From a virus: a stretch of DNA of 25,306 nt. The notes beneath the pieces are model-generated. The model saw nothing but the letters and a program-made list of their open reading frames with translations. It did not search any database and was not told where the DNA came from. Shown here one piece after another: positions 1-5,799 of the stretch. The DNA is taken from the IMG/VR virus record IMGVR_UViG_3300032220_002049, positions 1 to 25,306 of that record; one strand, given 5' to 3'. A program made the translations under genes and the position numbers. How positions within the stretch are numbered: position 1 is the stretch's first letter; each line of letters starts with the position of its first letter.

Positions 1-1
1 A

Positions 2-55
2 TTAGAGAGAGATTTCGATTTAACATCTAAGACTAATAATCAAAGACAAGAATAA
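2..55 (+). CDS. C-terminal end of an unidentified gene (5' partial)
   Basis: Only one forward frame is open at the left edge. It reads about 17 codons ending ..TSKTNNQRQE and stops at TAA (53-55). The other two forward frames are closed within the first 30 bases. The visible part is polar and charged and has no recognisable domain, so no function can be given. The same frame continues after the TAA for 19 more codons of Ala/Gly/Pro-rich sequence (see the next entry), which raises the question whether the protein really ends here. Confidence 0.45.
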   Translation, partial: LERDFDLTSKTNNQRQE

Positions 56-115
56 TACCCTCCTGCACCAAGGGCTGGCGCAGCCGGTCCTGCTGGTGGT
101 GGCGGCGCAGCATAG
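56..115 (+). other. In-frame Ala/Gly/Pro-rich extension after a TAA stop
   Basis: Directly after the TAA at 53-55 and in the same frame, the sequence reads YPPAPRAGAAGPAGGGGAA and ends at TAG (113-115). It is strikingly GC-rich (about 65-112) in an AT-rich genome. Its low-complexity composition looks like a protein tail rather than intergenic DNA. It could be a readthrough extension, the remnant of a longer C-terminus cut by a nonsense change, or a sequencing artefact. Many other genes in the window end in TAA, so genome-wide reassignment of TAA is unlikely. No ribosome binding site is seen for separate translation. Confidence 0.3.
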
Positions 116-122
116 ATTTGAT

Positions 123-407
123 ATGAAGGAATTCGAAGAGAGAATAAAGACCGGTATTTGGTTGGATTTACCAAAATCTTCTTTAACGGCTTGTCGAAAA
201 ATGTTATTTGAAAACGGCGTATCTTTACAAGAATTATTTTGTCAAGTTATTGTTATGGTTGAAAATAAAGATCCAATTATTAAGACAATATTGGAGGCAG
301 CTAAAACAAACAAATTTGCTAATACTAAAAGAGAATATGTGTTTACGAATGCTAAATCAATATATGCTGCCTTGGAAAGAAAAAATACACTAAAAAATAG
401 AGAGTGA
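123..407 (+). CDS. Small hypothetical protein, possibly ribbon-helix-helix
   Basis: This 94-residue protein has no recognised family. I chose the ATG at 123. A GTG at 96 would also be in frame but lies inside the GC-rich tail of the preceding frame. Neither start has a clear Shine-Dalgarno sequence. Residues about 10-45 run as a short strand (IWLDLPKSS), a helix with a basic face (LTACRKMLFENG) and a second helix (SLQELFCQVIVMV). This order resembles the strand-helix-helix of Arc/CopG-type DNA-binding proteins, but the match is only by eye. The remainder is a basic helical tail. It ends just before the next gene's ATG (410), so the two are probably co-transcribed. A DNA-binding role is a guess. 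Confidence 0.55.
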   Translation: MKEFEERIKTGIWLDLPKSSLTACRKMLFENGVSLQELFCQVIVMVENKDPIIKTILEAAKTNKFANTKREYVFTNAKSIYAALERKNTLKNRE

Positions 408-409
408 TT

Positions 410-790
410 ATGGCTGAAAATAAAGAGAGAAAAACAAAAAAATCTGTTATTGAAAAAACAACAGAAGCACAGCCAAATTTAATCTGTAATGATCCAGAAG
501 AATTGCCGAAGAGGCTAAAGGAGTTTGAAACAAAAGTTATTTTGGAGCAGATGAAAATAACTGAAAAAAGCATTTCTTTAATATACAAGGAAATACTTTC
601 TGATCGTGCAGCTATGAAAGAAATAAAACAAATACTTTCTTATATTCTTCTTACGCAGGAAGAAATAATGAATGTTCTAAATGGTCATATAGAACAACAG
701 TCCGAAGAAGACATTGAGAAAAAAATGGCTTCTGATGCTGAAGAATATGCTGAAGAAGAGATGAAAGATGGTAATAAAAAATGGAACTGA
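410..790 (+). CDS. Hypothetical charged helical protein
   Basis: This 126-residue protein has no recognised family. The ATG at 410 is preceded by AGAGAG at suitable spacing. An in-frame GTG at 404 is less likely because it overlaps that element. The N-terminal 20 residues are very Lys/Glu-rich. A predicted long helix follows (about 35-95, with heptad-like Leu/Ile spacing), and the C-terminus is strongly acidic with runs of Glu before a short basic end (DGNKKWN). No membrane segment or signal peptide is visible. It overlaps the next gene by 10 bases, so it belongs to the same transcription unit as the membrane/lysis genes, but nothing in the sequence ties it to lysis directly. Confidence 0.6.
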   Translation: MAENKERKTKKSVIEKTTEAQPNLICNDPEELPKRLKEFETKVILEQMKITEKSISLIYKEILSDRAAMKEIKQILSYILLTQEEIMNVLNGHIEQQSEEDIEKKMASDAEEYAEEEMKDGNKKWN

Positions 791-1215
791 TATCTTTGAA
801 AAATAAATTATTTTTTTTAAAAATCTATAGTTTTATAAAGACAAACTGGCTATCTTTTATATTAGGAATTGGTATTATTTACGCTGCAATGATTGCAAAG
901 AACAAAGAAGAAAATATAAGTCTATTGATCTCTGAACGTGAAAGAGTTAATAAAGAGCATCAAAAAACATTAGAAAACATCCAGAGCCAAGTTGAAAATG
1001 AAATAAAAAAACGTCAAGAGATTGAAAATAAATATAATGACCTAATGCTAAAGATTAAAAATGAATACGATCAAGGAGTTGTTGAAATTGCTGAAACTAA
1101 GAAAAAAGAGATTAAATCATTAATCGAAAGAAATAATGAAAATCCAGCGGCAATGGCAAATTCTATAAACCAATTATTCGGAATACAGGTCATTGAAATG
1201 AAAGAAATAACATGA
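781..1215 (+). CDS. Inner-membrane coiled-coil protein, i-spanin-like
   Basis: This 144-residue protein has one strong membrane segment near the N-terminus (about 22-39, core WLSFILGIGIIYAAMIA) after a short basic cytoplasmic end. A long, highly charged coiled coil follows (about 40-125) and would face the periplasm. The topology and length are those of phage inner-membrane spanin subunits (Rz class), which pair with an outer-membrane lipoprotein to fuse the two membranes in the last step of lysis. The next gene overlaps it by four bases (ATGA) and encodes a lipoprotein, the usual Rz/Rz1 arrangement. Spanins share little sequence, so the call rests on topology and neighbours. A structural membrane protein is the alternative. 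Confidence 0.6.
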   Translation: MELISLKNKLFFLKIYSFIKTNWLSFILGIGIIYAAMIAKNKEENISLLISERERVNKEHQKTLENIQSQVENEIKKRQEIENKYNDLMLKIKNEYDQGVVEIAETKKKEIKSLIERNNENPAAMANSINQLFGIQVIEMKEIT

Positions 1216-1790
1216 AAAAATTATTTTTAGCATTTTTTCTATTAGCGTGCGCCCCTAAAAATACAAATACTTTAAGAACTTTCTCTGCACAAAATGATCC
1301 TGCACCAACAAGTATAGATCTTAGTGTGTATTCCACCCCACCATTACCAGAACTATCGAATCAGATCAATATAAGAACCATGCCTACTGATTCTACAGCT
1401 TCGGCACGTCAAGCACTTATTAGACAAGGCGTAAGATACGAATCTCCGTTCGATGGTGTTTGTTTTAATAACGAAGCAGAAGCTGTAATAGAAGCATCTT
1501 TTTCAGAACAAGTACGTTCTCAGCGAAATGAAAACCGTAGGGCTTTGGCAGAAACAAATGCACGAGCGCTAAGAGATTTAAGCACTATGCAGTCAGATGC
1601 AAATTTATTACGATCACTCTATCAGGCCAGATTAAATGATCGTGATCAAGAACTAAGCAGTGCTAATAGAATTATAAATTCACTAGAAAGAGCTAGCTCA
1701 ACAAATGTTTGGTATAATATAGCATGGGCTTCTCTTGGCGGTTTAATTGGTATTGCTACAAGTGGGATATATTTATTAGTAACACACTAA
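1212..1790 (+). CDS. Lipoprotein with C-terminal membrane segment, spanin-like
   Basis: This 192-residue protein begins with a classical lipoprotein signal (MKKLFLAFFLLAC), with the lipidated cysteine at 13 followed by Ala, which favours outer-membrane sorting. The middle (about 20-160) is a Pro/Ser-rich linker, then long polar helices rich in Arg, Glu and Gln. Residues about 166-190 (WYNIAWASLGGLIGIATSG and on) form a hydrophobic segment at the very C-terminus. A lipid anchor at one end and a membrane helix at the other is the defining layout of unimolecular spanins (T1 gp11 type), which link outer and inner membranes. It overlaps the upstream coiled-coil membrane gene by four bases and has no strong Shine-Dalgarno of its own, suggesting coupled translation. 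Function is inferred from architecture only. Confidence 0.65.
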   Translation: MKKLFLAFFLLACAPKNTNTLRTFSAQNDPAPTSIDLSVYSTPPLPELSNQINIRTMPTDSTASARQALIRQGVRYESPFDGVCFNNEAEAVIEASFSEQVRSQRNENRRALAETNARALRDLSTMQSDANLLRSLYQARLNDRDQELSSANRIINSLERASSTNVWYNIAWASLGGLIGIATSGIYLLVTH

Positions 1791-1800
1791 GGAATATATT

Positions 1801-2043
1801 ATGGCATTTTTATTTAAAAACAGCGAAGGTAAGCAAAGTGTAAGTTTCACTATGGTTTATTCTTCTTTCTTCGTAGCCTTGGCATGGTTTGCATTGTCCA
1901 TCGTCAATACACCCCATATTAAATCTTTTGATGTAACTACGGCATCCGGCTTCCTATCACCTTTATTAGCTCTATACTTCGGACGAAAATGGTCCGAATC
2001 CAAGAGTACGTCAACTGATTCAACATCCTCAACAACGCCATAA
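1801..2043 (+). CDS. Small two-helix membrane protein, holin-like
   Basis: This 80-residue protein is preceded by AAGGA at a good distance. It shows two hydrophobic stretches, about 16-35 (FTMVYSSFFVALAWFALSIV) and about 45-62 (TTASGFLSPLLALYFG), the second ending in a basic RKW cluster, then a Ser/Thr-rich polar tail. Size, two predicted membrane helices and position just after the spanin-like pair fit a class II holin or pinholin, which would permeabilise the inner membrane and time lysis. Holins have no sequence signature, so this is inference from topology and context; a small virion membrane protein or lysis regulator remains possible. Confidence 0.5.
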   Translation: MAFLFKNSEGKQSVSFTMVYSSFFVALAWFALSIVNTPHIKSFDVTTASGFLSPLLALYFGRKWSESKSTSTDSTSSTTP

Positions 2044-2110
2044 CACAATAATCTAAACCTCTAAAAAATCAAAAAACACTTGTTTTAAAGCATTTTGTAA
2101 TATTCATAAC

Positions 2111-2118
2111 TATTTATA
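2111..2118 (+). promoter_or_regulatory. TATTTATA motif, candidate phage promoter element
   Basis: The octamer TATTTATA lies 38 bases upstream of the ATG at 2156 in a short AT-rich gap. The same octamer occurs in two other gene-start regions (11042-11049 and 11968-11975), and near matches lie at 9022-9029 and 18461-18468. It is the reverse complement of the T4-type late promoter box TATAAATA. In an AT-rich genome some occurrences are expected by chance, so this is only a candidate. Confidence 0.25.
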
Positions 2119-2155
2119 TGTTAGGATAAAATAAATTATCCGAATGGAGATTTTT

Positions 2156-2455
2156 ATGCTAACCGGAAAAGAATATCTAGAAAGCATCAACAATGCTATT
2201 AGTGAGGATATAGAAACCGAGATGCAACGGTTAGAATATTTCATTAAATCAAATTATCGTGCAAAAAACAACAGGTACCCATTTCAGTTCTTAGTAAGAT
2301 GCTGCCGACTGGAAGTTATCGATGCTTTATCAGAATATCTAGAAAGCAATGGGTGGACTGTTGAAAAAACGAAAGATTTTTTATATATAACACCAGCCAG
2401 AAAAACTTCTACGGAAAATTTTTTTACAGAATTGACTCCAAAAAATAAACCATAA
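2156..2455 (+). CDS. Hypothetical small protein
   Basis: This 99-residue protein has no recognised family. The start is the ATG at 2156, because GGAG sits about six bases upstream; an upstream in-frame ATG at 2144 would swallow that site. The protein reads as two long amphipathic helices (about 5-35 and 42-65) followed by a hydrophobic strand-like segment (WTVEKTKDFLYITPA) and a polar tail. Two adjacent cysteines occur at about 49-50. It has no membrane segment. It sits between the holin-like gene and the pilin-like gene in one orientation with short gaps, so co-transcription with both is likely, but its role cannot be told from sequence. Confidence 0.6.
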   Translation: MLTGKEYLESINNAISEDIETEMQRLEYFIKSNYRAKNNRYPFQFLVRCCRLEVIDALSEYLESNGWTVEKTKDFLYITPARKTSTENFFTELTPKNKP

Positions 2456-2474
2456 TTAATCATTGGAGAATATA

Positions 2475-2648
2475 ATGAAAAATATAAAAAAGCTTCACAG
2501 AGATGTAGGTGGATTGTCTACAGTGGAATATGTAATTTTGTTAATTTTGGTTTGCGTAGCTGGCATATCTGCATGGAGAACGTTTGGAAATAACGTCGTT
2601 AGCAAAGTCACTTCGGGAAGCAACCAAATCCAAGGTCTTGGGTCTTGA
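2475..2648 (+). CDS. Flp-like type IVb pilin precursor
   Basis: This 57-residue protein has the features of a type IVb (Flp) prepilin: a short basic leader (MKNIKKLHRDVGG), a Gly at the -1 position, Glu at +5 of the mature chain (LSTVEY), and a hydrophobic helix running on from the cleavage site (VILLILVCVAGISAW). Mature Flp pilins are about this small. The ATG at 2475 is preceded by TTGGAG at the right distance; an upstream TTG at 2463 would include that ribosome site and is rejected. In bacteria such proteins are cleaved by a prepilin peptidase and assembled by the Tad machinery or a related system. No peptidase or Tad gene is visible here, so host enzymes would be required. It lies in the lysis region between unknown genes. 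A small membrane protein with a chance pilin motif is the alternative. Confidence 0.7.
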   Translation: MKNIKKLHRDVGGLSTVEYVILLILVCVAGISAWRTFGNNVVSKVTSGSNQIQGLGS

Positions 2649-2765
2649 GCTTTTATTGCATGAGCAGAAACTTTTGAGATCAATTCTTATTAATATAATT
2701 AAATTTAACAACCACCATAATTATACATAACCTCATTATAACAAAGAAAGGTTAGGGGTATAAAA

Positions 2766-3233
2766 ATGGCAGTTTCAACAACAATCGACACAACAATAGG
2801 GGTCGTTTCAACAGTGGTAGATTCAGCAGCCACCGTTGCTATTAATGGTGCAATAGCAGTAAACCAGAACGCAAGCAATACTGGATTCTCACCATATTCA
2901 CTAACAGCAAGAAACAAATCGGATAGCGCAACACTCACTCTTTTAGATGCTGGTCTTGTGACTGTTTCAAAAGGTTCAGCTGCCACAATCGTGATGCCGC
3001 TGGCCTCTGCGGTTCCAGGAGCTATGTTTGTCGTTCGCACAACTACTGCTGCCGGTCACATTCTAACTGGCTCACAAGAAACCAACGGAACACGTGTTTT
3101 CTCTAACGGAACAAGCAACGGATCACGTGCAACATTGGCAGCTGTCATTGGTAGTTCTGTTTCTATTCTTTCTGACGGTAAAAACTTCCTAGTGCTAGGT
3201 AACAGTGGTTCAGTAACCATTGATGGCACCTGA
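2766..3233 (+). CDS. Small virion-type surface protein
   Basis: This 155-residue protein is rich in Thr, Ser, Ala, Val and Gly, with almost no charged residues and regular beta-strand-like spacing, typical of phage decoration, head-fibre or fibre-tip proteins. There is no signal peptide: the N-terminus (MAVSTTIDTTIG) is polar. The C-terminal part (GSSVSILSDGKNFLVLG) resembles the end of phage fibre proteins in which a strand pair closes a beta domain, and its style matches the fibre proteins at 16502-23726. Translation is supported by AGGGG about 10 bases before the ATG. A perfect TATAAT occurs at 2694-2699 in the upstream gap, with only a poor -35 (TTGAGA, 14-base spacer). It is probably a virion component; the exact position is unknown. 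Confidence 0.6.
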   Translation: MAVSTTIDTTIGVVSTVVDSAATVAINGAIAVNQNASNTGFSPYSLTARNKSDSATLTLLDAGLVTVSKGSAATIVMPLASAVPGAMFVVRTTTAAGHILTGSQETNGTRVFSNGTSNGSRATLAAVIGSSVSILSDGKNFLVLGNSGSVTIDGT

Positions 3234-3297
3234 TAGAAAATTTTAATTAAATTAATTTTACTCTTGATAGTTATGAAAAACCCACCAGGAGGATTTC

Positions 3298-4113
3298 ATG
3301 CCCATTATTCTCAACGAGCAAAAGCTCACCATCCCAAACGTCAAAACCATTTCTTGGCTAGATCCCGAAGCGCAAGCTCTTGGACTGAAAGAAGTCTCAC
3401 ATAAAAGCAAACGCAACACATGGATTCGTGGTATTGTTTGCCATACGATTCATGGCAAGCTTGGTAAACTACTTCCCGGTCTAGGCCCAGATACAAGCAT
3501 TGATATCGCCAATGCACGATATCAAATCAACACAACAAAGCAGGTATCGTGGGATTACACCTGTGATTTAAATGGCGATTGGTTAATCCAAAACGATCCA
3601 ACCAAGTTCTATACTTGGCAAGCAACAAGTGTAAACGGTTATACTTGCGGTTTTGAGTTGGTTCAACAAGACAATGGTGATCTCTATGAAGGGCAGATTG
3701 CCAAAGCTGTAGAGTTTATTGACTTCCTAACAGCCAAGCTTGGTATTCAACGTCAAATTCCTTGGGATATGAAAAACAACTGTCCTTACAAAAAGACTGT
3801 TAATCGTATTGCTGGATCTAATAATGCCAAAGATGTTGTGGGAGTTATGGGGCACTATCATCAAACGACAAATCGTGGGCAAGGAGATCCAGGGCCTTAT
3901 TTACAACAAGCTCTAAGAAAAGCTGGCTATTTGCCGTTTGACTATGATAATGATGATGACAAGATTTTTTGGAAAGATAAACAAAAAAATATTCTTGGAT
4001 TTAATGATGCCCAAGCGGATGGCATACCAGGACCAGCAACAGTTCGAGCATTACTAAGCAAAGGCTATAAACATGGAATGCTAGTGTCTAGGCCAATGGA
4101 TAATTTACTTTGA
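3298..4113 (+). CDS. Endolysin, N-acetylmuramoyl-L-alanine amidase with binding domain
   Basis: This 271-residue protein combines an Amidase_2 (T7 lysozyme-type) zinc domain with a C-terminal peptidoglycan-binding-like domain. Expected zinc ligands are visible: His49 (GIVCHTIHG), His186 (GHYHQTT) and Asp197 (GDPGP), with the family's supporting pattern in between (SWDYTCDLNGDWLIQ, WQA, CGFEL with Glu120). Residues about 201-271 carry the PG_binding_1-like signature (KQKNILGF.., DGIPGPATVRALL). It would cut the amide bond between N-acetylmuramate and L-alanine in the periplasm. No signal peptide is seen, so release through a holin is expected; the holin-like gene at 1801 fits. A strong AGGAGG precedes the start. 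Its last nine bases overlap the end of the opposing homing endonuclease gene, and its last 87 codons are repeated in diverged form at 4963-5223. Confidence 0.9.
   Translation: MPIILNEQKLTIPNVKTISWLDPEAQALGLKEVSHKSKRNTWIRGIVCHTIHGKLGKLLPGLGPDTSIDIANARYQINTTKQVSWDYTCDLNGDWLIQNDPTKFYTWQATSVNGYTCGFELVQQDNGDLYEGQIAKAVEFIDFLTAKLGIQRQIPWDMKNNCPYKKTVNRIAGSNNAKDVVGVMGHYHQTTNRGQGDPGPYLQQALRKAGYLPFDYDNDDDKIFWKDKQKNILGFNDAQADGIPGPATVRALLSKGYKHGMLVSRPMDNLL
3853..4113 (+). repeat. Endolysin 3'-end repeat, copy A (inside the intact gene)
   Basis: This 261-base segment encodes residues 186-271 plus stop of the amidase. It is paired with 4963-5223, also 261 bases, with no insertions or deletions. By hand count the two translations share 59 of 86 residues. 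The nucleotide sequences diverge at many codon positions but include a perfect 38-base match (3966-4003 with 5076-5113). The repeat starts at the second zinc-binding histidine, a highly conserved position. Confidence 0.85.
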
Positions 4114-4923
4114 CTCTAAAGATAATTTCTCTATAAAACTCCAACCTTTAAAAGTTTTCAATCTTCCATTTATTAAACGAAAGAAACCAGAACGATCTGA
4201 GTTTGTTTCTCTTGCTAAGTGTGCAATGTTTCTTGTCTCAACAATTTCACCGTTTGGATTTCTGAAGCGGTACAACATTATCTTTGACTCACGATTTTCT
4301 TTTTTTGCTTTTTGGATTTCGGCAGACTTCCATCCTTTATGTTCGATATAAGATCCCTTGGCCATTTTTCTCATTACTTCATAGCCAAGATCATTCTCTT
4401 GACAAAATGTCTTTAAATTTTCAACATTATGGAGTTGTCCAGTTGGATCAATATATTTTCTTGTTTTTTTGTTATGTCCAACCATGTGAGGGTTATTTTT
4501 TTTAGTTTGAGAAAATATATTAGCTGCTCTTATTTTTCTTTCGGGATCATTATCCCAACTTCTCTTTACGGCGGCGGCATGGTTTAATTTGTCATGTGAC
4601 TTTCTTTTTGGAATAAAATCATGGTTGTAACACAATTGTTTATTGTTTTTATAATGAGCCAAATAATTTGCTTCGTGGATATCTAAAGCGTCAATTTCGC
4701 ATATATGAATCACTTCAAATAAAAATACCTTAATTCCATACTTATTTACAGCGTTTTGCAGTTTATGATTTCCATGTTTATTACGTTGTAGTTCGCTTTT
4801 GTGGAAATTTGCTCTTTTGTAAAAGCATGTTGTTTGCCCAATATAAATTTTTCCATCAAGGAGGTTTGTTATTTTGTATATACCGCTCTTCATTCGATCT
4901 TTTTTTTCTATTTTGATTTGCAT
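4105..4923 (-). CDS. GIY-YIG homing endonuclease (free-standing)
   Basis: This 272-residue protein starts at 4923, with GAGGTG a few bases upstream on the minus strand. The N-terminal domain has the GIY-YIG nuclease motifs: SGIYKITN, KIYIGQT, an Arg and His after it (FYKRANFHK), the Glu of HEANYLAHY and the Asn of CYNHD. After a basic linker come two copies of a DNA-recognition module ending in KGW: one at about 150-205 (TFCQENDLGYEVMRKMAKG..HKGW), the second at about 220-266 (LARETNSDRSGFFRLINGR..FKGW). These resemble the helix-turn-helix repeats (NUMOD1/IENR1-like) of phage homing enzymes. It runs opposite to the amidase gene and lies exactly between two versions of the amidase 3' end, which suggests that the amidase zinc-site region is its insertion target. 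Confidence 0.88.
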   Translation of the reverse strand: MQIKIEKKDRMKSGIYKITNLLDGKIYIGQTTCFYKRANFHKSELQRNKHGNHKLQNAVNKYGIKVFLFEVIHICEIDALDIHEANYLAHYKNNKQLCYNHDFIPKRKSHDKLNHAAAVKRSWDNDPERKIRAANIFSQTKKNNPHMVGHNKKTRKYIDPTGQLHNVENLKTFCQENDLGYEVMRKMAKGSYIEHKGWKSAEIQKAKKENRESKIMLYRFRNPNGEIVETRNIAHLARETNSDRSGFFRLINGRLKTFKGWSFIEKLSLESK

Positions 4924-4962
4924 TTTGCACCTCTATTATAAGTATGATGTCAATGACTTTCT

Positions 4963-5223
4963 CATTACATGCAAACCACCTCTAGGGGTTATGGTGATCC
5001 CGGTCCATATATTCAACAAGCCCTTAAGGATGCTGGCTATTTAACGTTTAACTTTGATAACAATGATGATAAAGCTTTTTGGAAAGATAAACAAAAAAAT
5101 ATTCTTGGATTTAGCGATTCCGAAGCTGATGGTGTCCCTGGACCAAAAACAGTCGAATCTCTAAAGACAAAAGGCTATAAGCACGGTATTTTTATAAAAA
5201 GACCAATAGATGATCTAATATAG
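4963..5223 (+). pseudogene. Detached second copy of the endolysin C-terminus
   Basis: This stretch is homologous over its full length to the last 87 codons of the amidase gene, starting at the codon for the second zinc His (CAT at 4963) and ending at TAG. An ATG at 4969 replaces the second His of HYH and would give an 84-residue protein consisting of the GDPGPY segment plus the peptidoglycan-binding-like domain. No Shine-Dalgarno sequence precedes it, and a TGA lies three codons before the homology begins. I read it as the original 3' end of the amidase gene, cut off by the homing-gene insertion. However, the frame is fully open and most substitutions are conservative, so a stand-alone wall-binding polypeptide cannot be excluded. 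Confidence 0.75.
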
Positions 5224-5239
5224 TATTTAGGAGATTTAT

Positions 5240-5476
5240 ATGAAAATTTGGGCAAGTGTCGAAAAGAGCTATCACAAACGTAAGGATGGTTATTATCAAG
5301 AGTTAATAACCCATTATGTTCATTTCCAAGATCCATCTGGAAACACTCAGACTAAATTAGACAGAACAGAATTTGGTAAAGTATTTGTTGAAAACAATAC
5401 TCACAATAGCTTTGATGGCATGGTAATTATTAAAGAAAACGGTGCAGATAAGCGTCTACTGGTTGTAGAAAAATAA
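5240..5476 (+). CDS. Hypothetical small protein
   Basis: This 78-residue protein has no recognised family. AGGAG precedes the ATG at a good distance, so translation is well supported. The sequence is polar with alternating strand-like segments (MKIWASVEK, ELITHYVHFQD, GMVIIKEN, KRLLVVEK), suggesting a small beta-rich fold. There is no membrane segment. It lies 16 bases after the detached amidase 3' end and before a rho-independent terminator, so before the homing-gene insertion it was probably the last gene of the lysis operon. Confidence 0.6.
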   Translation: MKIWASVEKSYHKRKDGYYQELITHYVHFQDPSGNTQTKLDRTEFGKVFVENNTHNSFDGMVIIKENGADKRLLVVEK

Positions 5477-5480
5477 TGAT

Positions 5481-5514
5481 ATCAGCCAAGGATTAATTTT
5501 TTGGCTGATTTTTC
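5481..5514 (+). terminator. Rho-independent terminator
   Basis: ATCAGCCAA (5481-5489) pairs with TTGGCTGAT (5501-5509) in a nine-base-pair stem with an 11-base loop, followed by a T-rich run. The T tract lies only on the plus-strand side, so it should stop plus-strand transcription from the lysis/5240 operon. The hairpin overlaps the 3' end of the opposing gene (5482-5799). Confidence 0.75.
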
Positions 5515-5799
5515 TTCTGTTGTTACGATTTTACTATCTTCAATTTTATCTTTACATTCGCTAATTACTTTAACGATTTTTAGCATACTATCACGATTTT
5601 CTAGTTCTAAAGCTAAGAGATAAATGACGTAAAGTTTCATTCTTTGCGATACGCCAAATTCGTTAATTGTTTTAACGATCCCTCTACAGGTTAAGCGTTT
5701 TTCTTTTGAGAGTTTTGTTTCAATATAATTTGGAACAACATAAGCCTCTCCTTCTTTGGTCTCTGATTCATCTGTTAACATGCTATCAATTTCGCTCAT
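5482..5799 (-). CDS. Hypothetical protein
   Basis: This 105-residue protein has no recognised family. The ATG at 5799 has GGAGG just upstream and overlaps the stop of the preceding minus-strand gene in an ATGA junction, so the two are translationally coupled. The N-terminus is acidic (MSEIDSMLTDESETKEGE). Residues about 30-95 look helical, with one hydrophobic stretch (MKLYVIYLLALEL) too polar on both sides to be a clear membrane helix. The C-terminus is Lys-rich. Its last codons form part of the terminator hairpin of the opposite strand. Confidence 0.6.
   Translation of the reverse strand: MSEIDSMLTDESETKEGEAYVVPNYIETKLSKEKRLTCRGIVKTINEFGVSQRMKLYVIYLLALELENRDSMLKIVKVISECKDKIEDSKIVTTEEKSAKKLILG

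Noticed and set aside
53-55. Reassignment of TAA as a sense codon
   Set aside because: Several well-supported genes in the window, such as the coiled-coil TM gene ending at 11521, end at TAA, and no long gene contains in-frame TAA elsewhere, so a global code change is not supported.
2144-2155. Upstream ATG for the 99-residue hypothetical protein
   Set aside because: It overlaps the GGAG ribosome site that fits the ATG at 2156.
2463-2474. TTG start that would lengthen the pilin-like protein by four residues
   Set aside because: The TTG is part of the ribosome site itself (TTGGAG); the ATG at 2475 has the proper spacing and gives a normal short prepilin leader.
2705-3040. 111-codon minus-strand open frame opposite the 2766-3233 gene
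   Set aside because: Shadow of a repetitive Thr/Ser/Val-rich gene; no ribosome site and no plausible protein features.
4935-4953. TTGACA and TATAAT on the minus strand before the first homing gene
   Set aside because: Only seven bases separate them, so they cannot act as a sigma70 pair; the -10 also lies almost on top of the ribosome site.
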